The position numbers were made by a program, and so were the translations under genes. A DNA stretch of 64,000 bases from an uncultured Parabacteroides sp. (GTDB lineage Bacteria; Bacteroidota; Bacteroidia; Bacteroidales; Tannerellaceae): contig CASEMX010000006.1 of NCBI GenBank assembly GCA_949289155.1, positions 1 to 64,000 of the forward strand, read 5' to 3'. Positions within the stretch are counted from its first letter, which is position 1. Every line of letters begins with the position of its first letter. The notes under the pieces are model-generated. The model made no database searches. It was not told the origin of the DNA and was given only the letters and a program-made list of their open reading frames with translations. Below, piece by piece: positions 9,682 to 18,889 of the stretch.

Positions 9682-10344
9682 TTACTTTCGCGTTAGAATA
9701 TCATCAATCATTCCGTATTCTTTTGCCTCTTCTGCAGTCATCCAGAAATCGCGGTCGCTATCACGTTCCACATCTTCGAATGGTTTTCCGGAATGGTCGG
9801 ATATAATTGTATATAATTCTTTTTTGACTTTTAATATTTCACGTGCCGTAATTTCTATGTCAGAAGCTTGGCCTTGCACTCCGCCTAAAGGCTGATGAAT
9901 CATCACGCGAGAATGTTTTAAAGCAAAACGTTTCCCCTTTTTTCCTGCTACTAATAAAACGGATGCCATTGAAGCGGCGATTCCTGTGCAAATTGTGGAA
10001 ACATCAGAACCGATAAATTGCATTGTATCGTAAATGCCATATCCTGCATACACCGAACCGCCCGGTGAGTTGATATAAATGGAAATATCTTTACCAGGAT
10101 CGCTTGAATCCAGATATAATAACTGAGCTTGGATTACGTTTGCCGTATAGTCATCGATTTGCGTTCCTAAAAAGATGATACGATCCATCATCAAACGCGA
10201 GAAAACATCCATTTGAGCTACATTCAGTTGACGCTCTTCGATAATTGTCGGTGAAATATAGCTGCTGGTGATATTTATATAACTATCCAGCGCTGTACCG
10301 CTCATTCCCAAATGTTTGGTTGCGTATTTTTTGAAATCTTCCAT
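9682..10344 (-). CDS. clpP: ATP-dependent Clp protease proteolytic subunit ClpP
   Basis: 220 residues from the ATG at 10344, which gives [14 protein letters not shown], the usual N-terminus of Bacteroidales ClpP. ATGs upstream at 10362 and 10383 would only add residues outside the family. The catalytic serine sits in GIAASMAS, the histidine in MIHQPLGG, and the aspartate in the C-terminal third. The glycine-rich oxyanion segment YINSPGGSV is present. ClpP forms the tetradecameric chamber that degrades proteins unfolded by ClpX. A promoter with -7 box TAACTTTG lies upstream, so clpP can be transcribed apart from tig. Confidence 0.96.
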   Translation of the reverse strand: MEDFKKYATKHLGMSGTALDSYINITSSYISPTIIEERQLNVAQMDVFSRLMMDRIIFLGTQIDDYTANVIQAQLLYLDSSDPGKDISIYINSPGGSVYAGYGIYDTMQFIGSDVSTICTGIAASMASVLLVAGKKGKRFALKHSRVMIHQPLGGVQGQASDIEITAREILKVKKELYTIISDHSGKPFEDVERDSDRDFWMTAEEAKEYGMIDDILTRK

Positions 10345-10384
10345 ATAAAATTTGTTAGTCATAAATATCCGAAGTAAATGCACA

Positions 10385-10498
10385 AAAAGGGATTTTCCTT
10401 TTGTCTCTTAACGGATAAACAAAGTTATAAATAAATTTCTAAAAGGAGCAATTTATTTTTCCTTTCCGTCAAGATATTTTTTGAGGAAAATCCCTTTT
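10385..10498. repeat. 14-bp perfect inverted repeat enclosing the clpP promoter
   Basis: AAAAGGGATTTTCC at 10385-10398 is the exact reverse complement of 10485-10498, leaving 86 bases between. The clpP -7 and -33 boxes lie inside. It could fold in the tig read-through transcript or bind a dimeric regulator. Confidence 0.6.
10420..10452 (-). promoter_or_regulatory. Candidate clpP promoter
   Basis: On the minus strand the -7 box is TAACTTTG (10420-10427), a full TAnnTTTG match, and the -33 box is ATTG (10449-10452), 21 bases upstream. Confidence 0.55.
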
Positions 10499-10544
10499 CT
10501 ATTATTTTTTAGCCTGTTTTAAAGGCTTTTATGATTTGTTCTTC

Positions 10545-11897
10545 TTATCCGAACAACTTCGCAAATTCGTCTGCCGAAACTTCTTTCACATCAATGGTGA
10601 CTTGCTCTCTCAACCAAGCTGCCAATTTTTCTTCTATGGCACGTTCAGCGATATTCTGCAAGGTCTGTTTGTTCTTGGTCATTTCTTTTGCATAATTGTT
10701 CAGTACATCTTCCGGAACAGACAGCATACCGTATTGTGCAAATTGAGCTTTTGCTACACGTACAGCGAAGTCGTTGATATCTTCGTCCGATACTTTCAGA
10801 TTATTTGTCTTAACCAAATTCTCTCGAATCATTTGGTAAGTCAAATTCTCAATGATGCGTGGATATTCCTTGTCGATATTCTCTTCAGTGTTCTTTTCGT
10901 TCGAGATAAGCAACCAACGTTTCAAGATATCGTCAGCAAATTTCAATTCTCCTACCTTCTTAACCAATACTTCGCGAGCATCATTCAAGAATTTATAATC
11001 ACTTTGCGGTTCTAATTGTTCCTTCAAAGCCTCTTTAATCTTGTTTTTGAATTCTTCTTCGCTGGTTACCACATTTTCTCCGAATACTTTGTCGAACAGT
11101 TCTTGGTTCAATTCTGCATTCTTGTGGCGAGTGATTTCTTTAATCTCGAAGCTAAAGTCGCCTGTCAATTCAGCTACTTGTTCTTTTCCTATATGTAACA
11201 GGTTAGAAATCTCTGCTTCGTTGCCATTGAATGCTTTGTTCGGATTGAATACGACAACAGAATTGATTTTTGTGCCGATGAATTTAGCCTTTTCTTCCTC
11301 ATCTTTGATATATGCCGGCATGATAATCGCATTTTCTACTACGATTCCGCCCTCTTTCGGCGTGCCGTTTTCCAATTCTGCGATAGTTCCTTTTACTAAG
11401 TCCTTCTCTTCAATTTCTTCTACCTTTTCATAAGAACCGAAGTTGGCTGTATAAGCTTCAACCTGCTTATTCAGCATATCTTCATCGATTTTTATCTCAT
11501 AATAAGGCAATGTATCTTCCTTACTCAGGTTAATATTAATTTCTGGAGCTAATGCAATGTCGAAGTTAAAGACGAAATTCTCCTGCGTGTCGAAATCCAC
11601 AGTGGACGGTTCAATGATGCTGGGCAGCGGTTCGCCTAAAACGGACAAATTGTTCTCGTTGATATATTTGTACAAGTTTTCCGAAACCAATTTGTTCACT
11701 TCTTCAACTAATACATGCTTTCCATACATTTTTTTAATCATGCTCATCGGAACCATTCCCTTGCGGAAGCCCGGAACATTTGCTTTTTGACGGATGCTAC
11801 GCAAGCTTTTATCTACAGCTGCTTCGTAGTCAGATTTTTCTATTTCTAAGTGAATGAGACCGCGTACGGAATCTTTGTTAATAAGAGAAACGTTCAT
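10545..11897 (-). CDS. tig: Trigger factor-type ribosome-associated chaperone
   Basis: 450 residues. The N-terminal ribosome-binding domain carries the signature GFRKGMVP near residue 45 and a family-type start (MNVSLINKDSVRGLI). A central region in the PPIase position and a long, charged, helical C-terminal domain follow. Trigger factor binds the ribosome exit site and shields nascent chains. The tig, clpP, clpX order is conserved in many bacteria. A convincing promoter lies 48 bases upstream. Bacteroidetes trigger factors are divergent in the middle, so prolyl isomerase activity is not assured. Confidence 0.9.
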   Translation of the reverse strand: MNVSLINKDSVRGLIHLEIEKSDYEAAVDKSLRSIRQKANVPGFRKGMVPMSMIKKMYGKHVLVEEVNKLVSENLYKYINENNLSVLGEPLPSIIEPSTVDFDTQENFVFNFDIALAPEININLSKEDTLPYYEIKIDEDMLNKQVEAYTANFGSYEKVEEIEEKDLVKGTIAELENGTPKEGGIVVENAIIMPAYIKDEEEKAKFIGTKINSVVVFNPNKAFNGNEAEISNLLHIGKEQVAELTGDFSFEIKEITRHKNAELNQELFDKVFGENVVTSEEEFKNKIKEALKEQLEPQSDYKFLNDAREVLVKKVGELKFADDILKRWLLISNEKNTEENIDKEYPRIIENLTYQMIRENLVKTNNLKVSDEDINDFAVRVAKAQFAQYGMLSVPEDVLNNYAKEMTKNKQTLQNIAERAIEEKLAAWLREQVTIDVKEVSADEFAKLFG

Positions 11898-11944
11898 TCT
11901 GAATGATGTATTTTAATTAATATTCAATTCAACAATTTAGGGCG

Positions 11945-11976
11945 CAAAATTAGGGTTAATCTTTTAATATCGCAAA
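11945..11976 (-). promoter_or_regulatory. tig promoter
   Basis: On the minus strand, TTTG (11973-11976) lies 20 bases before TAATTTTG (11945-11952), matching the Bacteroidetes consensus in both boxes and spacing. An 11-bp direct repeat CGCAAATTGTT (11971-11981 and 11984-11994) overlaps the -33 region and could be an operator. Confidence 0.7.
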
Positions 11977-12030
11977 TTGTTTGCGCAAATTGTTGTAAAT
12001 GCAATACCTTGCTCCCTTTCCAAGCCAGTT

Positions 12031-12912
12031 TTAATTGACTTGGAATCCGATTTTATCGAAGATTGTGCCGGTATGGGTGGGATAAAAGATATATTGCGGG
12101 CGCATTTTTCCGCGGAAAGGGTCATGGTAATAATTGACTCCTATTCCGAAACCTGCATGGTCGCCGATTTTGAATTCTACCGCGCCGCCTACGCTGGTGC
12201 TATTCAATGCCGGATTGATAACCATGAATGGGTCCGGTCCCCGCCAGTCTGTTTGGTAGAAAGCATACGCCCCCCATGCCCTAAAAGCTAACCAATCTGT
12301 CGCTTGGTAACGGGCTGTGACATTGAATCCCCCGAAAAATGCAGGATTGGGCGTGAAGGGGGTATAAAAACGTCCACCGAACGTGCCGGCCGAAAGGGTG
12401 GATGCCCCCATCTGCTTATGAAAAGAGAGATTGACTTCGTTAACTCCTCCGGCTCCAGGCCATGTCTCTTGCAAGCCATTCACGATAAACAGCATATCAT
12501 CGTCTATCGGATGGAAAGAGTATTCGTCGTAGTCCAAAGCCATCGGATTCATGCTCCGGAACATGCTCGTATAGGGATTGAAGAACGGACGATAAGCTGC
12601 CGATAGTGTGTTCATATTGGCAGGGCGGTCGGCTTCCGGAGCCGGAAGGAAACCAAATGCCGTACTTTGTTCGGCAATGCCTGTATATTTCTGGTAAACA
12701 TCCGCATACCGTTCGGCGAGTCGGCGGTATCGTTCGGTAATCGGGATATAACTCTTGTAGGTAATTTCCGGAATCCGGATATCATACGTCGCCTCCGTCG
12801 GGATGGCATATAATTTCCCCTCTTTGTCGATAATAAACCGCAATCTGCCTTGTGCAAAGAGGGTATAAAAACTGCAGAATAATAAAATAACGAATAAAAC
12901 AACCTTTTTCAT
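12031..12912 (-). CDS. Outer-membrane protein of unknown function
   Basis: 293 residues from the ATG at 12912. This start is chosen because it opens a clear signal peptide (VVLFVILLFCSFYTLFAQ); the longer frame from 13017 has no signal and runs over a repeat array. The mature N-terminus is Tyr/Arg-rich. The C-terminal half alternates hydrophobic and polar residues with aromatic ends, as in small beta-barrels, and finishes GFQVN. I do not recognise a family. It is transcribed alone, with a -7 box at 12939-12946. Confidence 0.6.
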   Translation of the reverse strand: MKKVVLFVILLFCSFYTLFAQGRLRFIIDKEGKLYAIPTEATYDIRIPEITYKSYIPITERYRRLAERYADVYQKYTGIAEQSTAFGFLPAPEADRPANMNTLSAAYRPFFNPYTSMFRSMNPMALDYDEYSFHPIDDDMLFIVNGLQETWPGAGGVNEVNLSFHKQMGASTLSAGTFGGRFYTPFTPNPAFFGGFNVTARYQATDWLAFRAWGAYAFYQTDWRGPDPFMVINPALNSTSVGGAVEFKIGDHAGFGIGVNYYHDPFRGKMRPQYIFYPTHTGTIFDKIGFQVN

Positions 12913-12938
12913 AACGCTCTCTTTTCTTGATTTATGGA

Positions 12939-12946
12939 CAAATGTA
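12939..12946 (-). promoter_or_regulatory. Candidate -7 box for the gene at 12031-12912
   Basis: On the minus strand it reads TACATTTG, a full TAnnTTTG match, 26 bases before the start codon. No clear -33 TTTG. Confidence 0.45.
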
Positions 12947-13010
12947 AGAAAAGCTTTTGAAAGGAAGGGCGTCGGGACAGGAAAATATTGGGCAGAACGA
13001 AACAGGGATG

Positions 13011-13142
13011 CCGACATAAAGTTCGAAATGTCCTGACATAAACTTCGTTCAGCGACTCTGTACGGTACATACGGCGTCGTCGTACGAAATTTTAGTGCCG
13101 ACCTTCGGAATTTTATCTACCGACCTTTTCAATTTTAGGTCG
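13011..13142. repeat. Array E: degenerate 22-nt-pitch repeats
   Basis: Six 22-nt steps can be laid over this stretch. CCGACATAAAgTTCG at 13011 recurs as CtGACATAAAcTTCG at 13033. CCGACCTT at 13098 recurs at 13120, and AATTTTA occurs at 13088, 13109 and 13131. The last unit is an imperfect palindrome in which CCGACCT pairs with AGGTCGG. It lies in the gap between the outer-membrane protein gene and crcB. Confidence 0.5.
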
Positions 13143-13186
13143 GGTGAGTTTGAACTTTTTGTGCTGTCAGCTGGACAGCCCTCTAC

Positions 13187-13558
13187 CTATTTCCCGCAGA
13201 GCGTCCCTGCCCATACCGCCAAAAGTCCGAATAATAAACTGATGGATGCGTAGAGGAGGAAGGGCGCGAAGTATCCTTGCCGTACCATCTGGAGGCAATC
13301 GTTGCTAAAGGTCGAGAAGGTGGTAAAACCTCCGCATAGGCCTGTCGTCAGCAAAAGGCGGGTTTCGACGGAAAGATTCCAGCGGGCGGACAAGGAATAG
13401 AATAGGCCGATGAGGAAGCTCCCAATGATATTCACGCTTAGCGTAGCCCACGGGAAATCATATGGCCGAATCCGTTCGTGTAACAGCGCTTGTACGGCAT
13501 AACGCAAGAGGCTTCCTGAGCCTCCGCCCACGAATACAGCGATTATCTCCTTTGTCAT
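13187..13558 (-). CDS. crcB: Fluoride exporter CrcB/Fluc
   Basis: 123 residues with four hydrophobic segments. It carries the family motif GGFTTFSTFS near residue 75, the GxxGSLLRY motif near the N-terminus and NIIGSFLIG in helix 2. Fluc proteins are dual-topology dimeric channels in the inner membrane that let fluoride out of the cell. It starts 26 bases after the GH95 gene on the same strand, so it is probably co-transcribed. I saw no fluoride riboswitch in the short gap. Confidence 0.93.
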   Translation of the reverse strand: MTKEIIAVFVGGGSGSLLRYAVQALLHERIRPYDFPWATLSVNIIGSFLIGLFYSLSARWNLSVETRLLLTTGLCGGFTTFSTFSNDCLQMVRQGYFAPFLLYASISLLFGLLAVWAGTLCGK

Positions 13559-13584
13559 GATATAAACTGGAGTGTGTTCCTATA

Positions 13585-16044
13585 TTAATATTGTATCACA
13601 AATTCATCTCCTGCCTGTAAAGGGACGGTCAACTGCCCATCCACGACCGGGAGCGAAACCGGCTTCTGGTTTTTCAGGAGATTAATCTGTGTTTGGTTCG
13701 TAGCTGAGAGTTTTATCCGGAATGTATCGGCTACGGTTGCTTTAACTTTCGCAGTGATAACTTTACCATCTTTCCATTCCGCCGAGACCTCTGCACCACC
13801 GCGCACTTTCAATCCTTTGAATTGCCCGTTCTTCCAAGCGGACGGCAAAGCGGGAAGGATTTCGATATATCCGTTTTGGCTTTGCAGCAACATCTCGGCG
13901 ATACCGGCGCAAGCTCCGAAGTTTCCATCGATTTGGAAAGGGGGATGCGCACAGAAAAGATTAGGATAGCTCCCGCCTCCGTCCGACATATTCGTCGCGG
14001 TTTCGTTACATGGCTGAAAAAGCCGGTTTAGTAACCGCCACGCGTGGTCTCCATCGTGCAAACGTGCCCAGAAATTGATTTTCCAAGCCATCGACCAGCC
14101 CGTACTTTGGTCGCCTCGCGCCACCAAAGACTTTCTAGCTGCCTCCGCAAGCTCAGGTGTTTTCTCTAAAGAGATTTCATTTCCTGGATATAGGCCATAT
14201 AGGTGAGAAACATGGCGATGATGCGGCTCCACCTCTTCGAAAGGTTGCAACCATTCCATAATACGTCCATCTTGTCCGATGGTTGTAGGCATCAGCCGTG
14301 CCTGCTTTTTCTTCAGGACCTGAACAAAATCAGAATCACACTTCAAGATTCCTGCTGCTTCGATGGTATTGGTGAAAAGTTCCCGGATAATCTGATTATC
14401 CATGGTTGAACCGGCACATACACTTGCCGTATTGCCGTTCGGAAGTTTATAAGTATTCTCCGGAGAGGTGGTCGGTGCGGTAACCAAATAATGCGAACGC
14501 GGATCTTCTACCAACATATCAACAAAAAATTGGGCAGCTCCCTTCATGACTGGATAGACCCGGTGCAAATAGGCCGTATCTTTCGTATATAAATAATGTA
14601 TATAGAGATGTTCGCAGAGCCAAGCGGCGGAAGTATTGGTTGCTCCCCATGATGGATGCTCTCCCGGCGCAGTAAAGTTCCATACATTTCCTAAGATATG
14701 CGTTACCCAGCCGTTGGCATTGTAATAACTTTTTGCGGTTCGTTCGCCGCTCGAAACCTGGCGACAAATCCAATCGATTAACGGCAGATGCAATTCGGAA
14801 AGATTGGCGACTTCTGCCGGCCAATGATTCATTTGCAGGTTGATATTTAGGTGATAATCGCCATTCCAAGGAGTATGAATCGTATTGCACCAAAGCCCTT
14901 GCAGATTGGGTGGCAATAATCCTTCGCGGGCAGAGGATATCAGCAAATAGCGGCCGAATTGAAAGTAAAGTGCAGCCAATGCCGGGTCGTCTGGATTCTG
15001 TTGATAGGCAGCTAAACGCTGGTCAATGGGCAGATGGGCTTGTTCGGATATTCCTAAATCCAGCGTCACACGGCTAAATAGGTTACGATATTGGCTGATA
15101 TGTTCCGCTTTTAATTGCGAATAGTCCTTTTTGGAGGCTGCTTCTATCCGGGTTAGTACCTCTGTATCCGGTTCTTTCCCGAAATAATCGGTTGCCATGC
15201 CCACTAACAGGATAGCTTCTGATGCATTTTTTACCAAAAGTCCGGTAGAATCACTGTTCAGTTGTCCACCTTTTGGGAGAAGTATGCGAACAGCTGAAGC
15301 AAAACGCATTCCTTTCTGGGCGGTTGTGTCCACTCCATCCGGCAATTGTCCCCGCATCCAGAACATATTGGACCCGGCAGCGTAAGTAACATGTTCCGGA
15401 CGGGTTATCTTGACAGAGAAATTCAGAGATTTGTCCATATCGGCGGAGAGATAAATTACGCCGACGTCATCTGAGAAGGAGGTAAAACTTTCCCGGATAA
15501 AGTTTATCCCTTGGTGACGGAAAGTCGTGGTTGCAATGGCCTGTTCCAAGTCTAATTCCCTACGGTAACTCTTTTCGGCATCCGTGAGGTCGATTTCATA
15601 ATTATAGCTAATCTTCAAATTCCCGAAGAGCTGGTAGCTTCCATAGGGCAGGTTTGCTCCATCGCCTAATCCACTCCCAGCTCCTTTGCAAACAAAGGTT
15701 TGGTACATCAGGTTCTGCGCCTCGTCGTTTTTCCCTTCAAATAAAAGGCGGCGGATATTCTTCAATGCGTAATAGGCATTGGGATTGTCGGTGTTTTGTT
15801 CGCTTCCCGACCATAAAGAAATCTCGTTTAGCGCATAATTCTCTCTTGCGATTCCGCCATCAGGCATCATTCCTAATCGGCCATTGCCTAAAGGGAACGA
15901 TTCTTCCCACATCTTTGCTGGTTTATCAAAGAAGTAGCGTGTCGAATCAATCGGTTTTACTTGTATCTCGTTACAGGCTGGCAATAATGTCCAAGCCAAT
16001 AGCCATGCGAATGCTTTCCATGCTGTTTTTATCTGTTCTTTCAT
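13585..16044 (-). CDS. GH95 alpha-L-fucosidase, lipoprotein
   Basis: 819 residues from the ATG at 16044; the TTG at 16059 is the only alternative. A lipobox LLPAC places the lipidated Cys at residue 24. The N-terminal beta-domain contains WEESFPLGNGRLG and LNEISLWSG, both characteristic of family 95. The (alpha/alpha)6 barrel includes WNGDYHLNINLQMNHWPAE and WAKINFW-like blocks (here MAWKINFWARLHDGD) and FQIDGNFGACAGIAEML. GH95 enzymes cleave terminal alpha-1,2-linked fucose, or related galactose, from host glycans or plant xyloglucan by inversion. No SusC/SusD genes are adjacent. It starts 16 bases after the ABC exporter stop. Confidence 0.93.
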   Translation of the reverse strand: MKEQIKTAWKAFAWLLAWTLLPACNEIQVKPIDSTRYFFDKPAKMWEESFPLGNGRLGMMPDGGIARENYALNEISLWSGSEQNTDNPNAYYALKNIRRLLFEGKNDEAQNLMYQTFVCKGAGSGLGDGANLPYGSYQLFGNLKISYNYEIDLTDAEKSYRRELDLEQAIATTTFRHQGINFIRESFTSFSDDVGVIYLSADMDKSLNFSVKITRPEHVTYAAGSNMFWMRGQLPDGVDTTAQKGMRFASAVRILLPKGGQLNSDSTGLLVKNASEAILLVGMATDYFGKEPDTEVLTRIEAASKKDYSQLKAEHISQYRNLFSRVTLDLGISEQAHLPIDQRLAAYQQNPDDPALAALYFQFGRYLLISSAREGLLPPNLQGLWCNTIHTPWNGDYHLNINLQMNHWPAEVANLSELHLPLIDWICRQVSSGERTAKSYYNANGWVTHILGNVWNFTAPGEHPSWGATNTSAAWLCEHLYIHYLYTKDTAYLHRVYPVMKGAAQFFVDMLVEDPRSHYLVTAPTTSPENTYKLPNGNTASVCAGSTMDNQIIRELFTNTIEAAGILKCDSDFVQVLKKKQARLMPTTIGQDGRIMEWLQPFEEVEPHHRHVSHLYGLYPGNEISLEKTPELAEAARKSLVARGDQSTGWSMAWKINFWARLHDGDHAWRLLNRLFQPCNETATNMSDGGGSYPNLFCAHPPFQIDGNFGACAGIAEMLLQSQNGYIEILPALPSAWKNGQFKGLKVRGGAEVSAEWKDGKVITAKVKATVADTFRIKLSATNQTQINLLKNQKPVSLPVVDGQLTVPLQAGDEFVIQY

Positions 16045-16059
16045 TTTGTCTTTCTCCAA

Positions 16060-17907
16060 TTAGAAGCTCTGCATGTCGCAGAGTCGTTTGTAATATCCGT
16101 TTCGTTTCAATAACTCTTCGTGGCAACCCCGCTCAACAATTTCTCCTTCATGCATTACGCAGATTTCATCAGCATTTTTAATTGTCGAAAGGCGGTGCGC
16201 AATGACAATTGTTGTTCGGTTACGCATCAAGTTTTCCAAAGCCTCCTGAACCAAATGTTCTGATTCCGTATCTAAGGCGGAAGTAGCTTCGTCCAATATC
16301 AGAATTGGCGGATTCTTTAAGATAGCCCGTGCTATGCTGATGCGCTGCCGTTGGCCTCCGGAGAGTTTTCCTCCGCGGTCTCCGATATTTGTATCATATC
16401 CCTGTTCCGAAGCCATGATGAATTCGTGGGCATTAGCGATTCGCGCTGCCTCTTCGACCTGTTCGCGCGTCGCATCTTCCACACCGAAAGCGATATTATT
16501 ATAGAAGGTATCGTTGAAAAGTATCGCCTCTTGGTTCACATTCCCCATCAGTCCGCGCAAATCGACCAATCGGACATCGCGAATATCGGTTCCATCTATC
16601 GTAATCTCCCCTTCTGTTACATCATAGAAGCGGGGGAGCAAATCGACCAACGTACTCTTTCCCGAACCGGATTGGCCCACTAAGGCAATGGTCTTGCCTT
16701 TCGGAATGGTCAGGTCGATATCTTTCAGTACCCAATCGTTCTGATAGCGGAACCATACCTTATTATAATGGATTTCTTTATTGAATATTACCGGCTTCGG
16801 TTTTTCCGGGTCGTTGATATCTGATTGCGCCATCAAAATCTTGTCGATACGGGTCATCGACGCCAATCCCTTCTGTATGGCATATGCTGCTTTGCTCAAG
16901 TCTTTCGCTGGATTGATGATGCTATAGAATATGACCAGATAATAAATGAATGTTGCAGCATCAATACTGCTGTTATTGCTCAGGATTAACGAACCGCCAT
17001 ACCAAAGGACTATGGCGATAGTAGCCGTCCCTAAAAACTCGCTCATTGGATGGGCCATTTGCTGGCGGCGATAAACGCGGGTGATGGTCTGGCGGAACTG
17101 TTCGTTTGCCTGTTCGAAGCGATGTTGTATCTTGGACTCTGCATTAAATGCCTTGACAATCCGTAGTCCGCCCAGTGTCTCTTCGATTTGGCTCATCAAT
17201 GCACCCCATTGTTGTTGCCCTTCTAAGGACTTGCGCTTCAGCTTTTTCCCGACTTGTCCCATAATATAGCCGGCAAAAGGCAGAAGGATAAAGACAAACA
17301 GGGTCAATTGCCAGCTGATGACAATCATCCCGACCAAGTAAATCCCAATCAGAATCGGGTTTTTGAAGAGCATGTCCAGCGAACTCATCACCGAGGCCTC
17401 TATTTCGTTGACATCTCCCGACACACGTGCCAAGATATCCCCTTTGCGCTCTTCCGAAAAGAATCCGAGCGGGAGCTGGGTGATTTTCCGGTTGATTTGA
17501 TTCCGTATATCGCGCACTACACCGGTCCGGATGGGAATCATCATGTAGAAAGCCAGATACATCGTCGCTACTTTGAAGAAGGTCATTACGACCAAAAAGA
17601 TGCCTAATACGATAAGGGTGAACGAACCTCCCTCCGTTTCAATCAGATGGCTGACATACCAGAAGAAATTGTCCTTCAATGCTTCTGGAACCTCTTTTAA
17701 TGCTTCCCAATCCCCGAAGTTCCAGACAATCGGCGTGTAAGTATAGACATCTTGATTGATTTTGAACAGAATCTGTAGGATAGGTATAATCAGGGCAAAA
17801 GAAAACAGATTCAGAATCGCCGAAAGAATATTGAAGAATACGTTCCCTACCAGATATTTTTTGTACGGCGGAACAAAGCGTCGCAATATGCGCAGGAAAT
17901 CTTTCAT
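16060..17907 (-). CDS. ABC exporter, MsbA-like (lipid A/multidrug type)
   Basis: 615 residues: an N-terminal membrane domain of six helices (about 1-340) fused to a nucleotide-binding domain. The latter shows Walker A GQSGSGKST near residue 400, signature LSGGQRQRISIARAI, Walker B ILILDEATSALD and the H-loop histidine in IAHRLST. The fused half-transporter layout works as a homodimer that flips lipids or drugs outward across the inner membrane. MsbA is the likeliest equivalent but the substrate cannot be read from sequence. The first gene of a run that continues into the GH95 and crcB genes. Confidence 0.85.
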   Translation of the reverse strand: MKDFLRILRRFVPPYKKYLVGNVFFNILSAILNLFSFALIIPILQILFKINQDVYTYTPIVWNFGDWEALKEVPEALKDNFFWYVSHLIETEGGSFTLIVLGIFLVVMTFFKVATMYLAFYMMIPIRTGVVRDIRNQINRKITQLPLGFFSEERKGDILARVSGDVNEIEASVMSSLDMLFKNPILIGIYLVGMIVISWQLTLFVFILLPFAGYIMGQVGKKLKRKSLEGQQQWGALMSQIEETLGGLRIVKAFNAESKIQHRFEQANEQFRQTITRVYRRQQMAHPMSEFLGTATIAIVLWYGGSLILSNNSSIDAATFIYYLVIFYSIINPAKDLSKAAYAIQKGLASMTRIDKILMAQSDINDPEKPKPVIFNKEIHYNKVWFRYQNDWVLKDIDLTIPKGKTIALVGQSGSGKSTLVDLLPRFYDVTEGEITIDGTDIRDVRLVDLRGLMGNVNQEAILFNDTFYNNIAFGVEDATREQVEEAARIANAHEFIMASEQGYDTNIGDRGGKLSGGQRQRISIARAILKNPPILILDEATSALDTESEHLVQEALENLMRNRTTIVIAHRLSTIKNADEICVMHEGEIVERGCHEELLKRNGYYKRLCDMQSF

Positions 17908-17937
17908 ATTATCGTGTTATAGTCAATTAAAGCCCGG

Positions 17938-17945
17938 CAAAGATA
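17938..17945 (-). promoter_or_regulatory. Candidate -7 box of the ABC exporter gene
   Basis: On the minus strand it reads TATCTTTG, a full TAnnTTTG match, 30 bases before the start codon. Confidence 0.45.
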
Positions 17946-18093
17946 AGGGATTTCTGGCAAAGTACAGGCATATTACCGTGCTTCTCTCGTCATCTCTCGT
18001 AAAAGTTCTTCATACATTGCCATATAACAAAAGCTTCTCCAGTATGCCATATCCCATAGATTTTTCGCAAATATACGAAGAAAAGGGAGAAAA

Positions 18094-18239
18094 GTCCGAC
18101 CTAAAGTTTGTTTATACGGATTTTCTCCTTACCTTTATGCTGTGATAAGAATCGGACAACAGTTGGTGTACATTCGGACAACAGTTGAGTTACATACGGA
18201 CAACAACTGTGAAACATACGGACAACAGCTGTTGTCCGA
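18094..18239. repeat. Array A: leader plus four 22-nt units ending in a perfect palindrome
   Basis: Four units begin at 18152, 18174, 18196 and 18218, each starting (A/T)CGGACAACA. The last is the palindrome CGGACAACAGCTGTTGTCCG plus one matching base at each side. A 62-nt leader from GTCCGACCT (18094) to AATCGG (18155) has the same length as the leader of arrays C and D, though its sequence has drifted. The HU-like gene starts 37 bases after the palindrome. Confidence 0.9.
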
Positions 18240-18275
18240 TTCAAAAGATGGCTATATACTTAAATTTAATCGGAC

Positions 18276-18866
18276 ATGAGTGCAAAATACGCCCTATTTA
18301 AGAATCCTGACCCCACGAAAGAGGGGACGGAAGACCGGTTCCATGCGCGGCTCGTCCCGTATGGCGTGGTGAGGACAGAGGAGATTATTGACCATATATC
18401 GGAGGCCAGCAGCTTTTCGTCGGGCGACGTCAAGGGAATGCTGGATTCGCTTTCGCGGGCTATCGCCATGTATTTGGAAAGGGGATACACTGTGGATATC
18501 GACGAGCTGGGAACTTTTTCTGTTTCGTTGAAGAGCGAACCGATTGAAAACCCGAAGAAGGTTACCGCGCATTCGGTGCATTTCCGTAATGTCCACTATA
18601 AAGCGGACAAAAAGTTGATGAATCGTTTGAAGGGGATGCATTTCGAGAAGGCAGACGAAGGGTCGGCCACTCTTTATACGCCGGAGCAACGCCAAAAACG
18701 AGGGTTAAGTTATCTGGACAAACACGAGTATATCAATCAGCGAAGCTATGCGCAGATAAACGGATGCAGCCCTACGACGGCAAAGAACGACTTGAAGGAG
18801 CTGCTGGACAAAGGGCTTATTCGAAAACTGGGTTCGGGCAGAGCCGTTATTTATGTCAAATCTTAA
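18276..18866 (+). CDS. HU-like DNA-binding protein with C-terminal winged helix
   Basis: 196 residues. Residues about 1-115 look like the Bacteroidales HU/IHF-like domain: VPYGVVRTEEIIDHISEAS, then a helix, then VDIDELGTFSVSLKSE, which corresponds to the beta-arm start of HU. Residues about 135-196 form a helix-turn-helix/wing (YINQRSYAQINGCSPTTAKN, then KELLDKGLIRKLGSGRAVIY). The combination suggests a sequence-guided DNA-bending regulator. It sits 37 bases after array A and 23 bases before the first of three tandem paralogues, so it probably heads their operon. The 7-of-8 box TAAATTTA at 18260 is a weak -7 candidate. Confidence 0.75.
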   Translation: MSAKYALFKNPDPTKEGTEDRFHARLVPYGVVRTEEIIDHISEASSFSSGDVKGMLDSLSRAIAMYLERGYTVDIDELGTFSVSLKSEPIENPKKVTAHSVHFRNVHYKADKKLMNRLKGMHFEKADEGSATLYTPEQRQKRGLSYLDKHEYINQRSYAQINGCSPTTAKNDLKELLDKGLIRKLGSGRAVIYVKS

Positions 18867-18889
18867 AAAGAAGAAAAGGAGGACGGATT

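Noticed and set aside
10514..10535. AGCCT/AGGCT hairpin after tig as its terminator
   Set aside because: Only 5 bp, and on the minus strand it is followed by As, not Ts; the T side faces the plus strand, where there is no gene to end.
13155..13178. GCTGTC/GACAGC hairpin after crcB as a terminator
   Set aside because: Short stem, and the T-run is on the wrong side for the minus-strand gene.
18152..18239. CRISPR-like look of the 22-nt arrays
   Set aside because: Units touch without unique spacers, are too short, end in a palindrome, and no cas genes are in the window.
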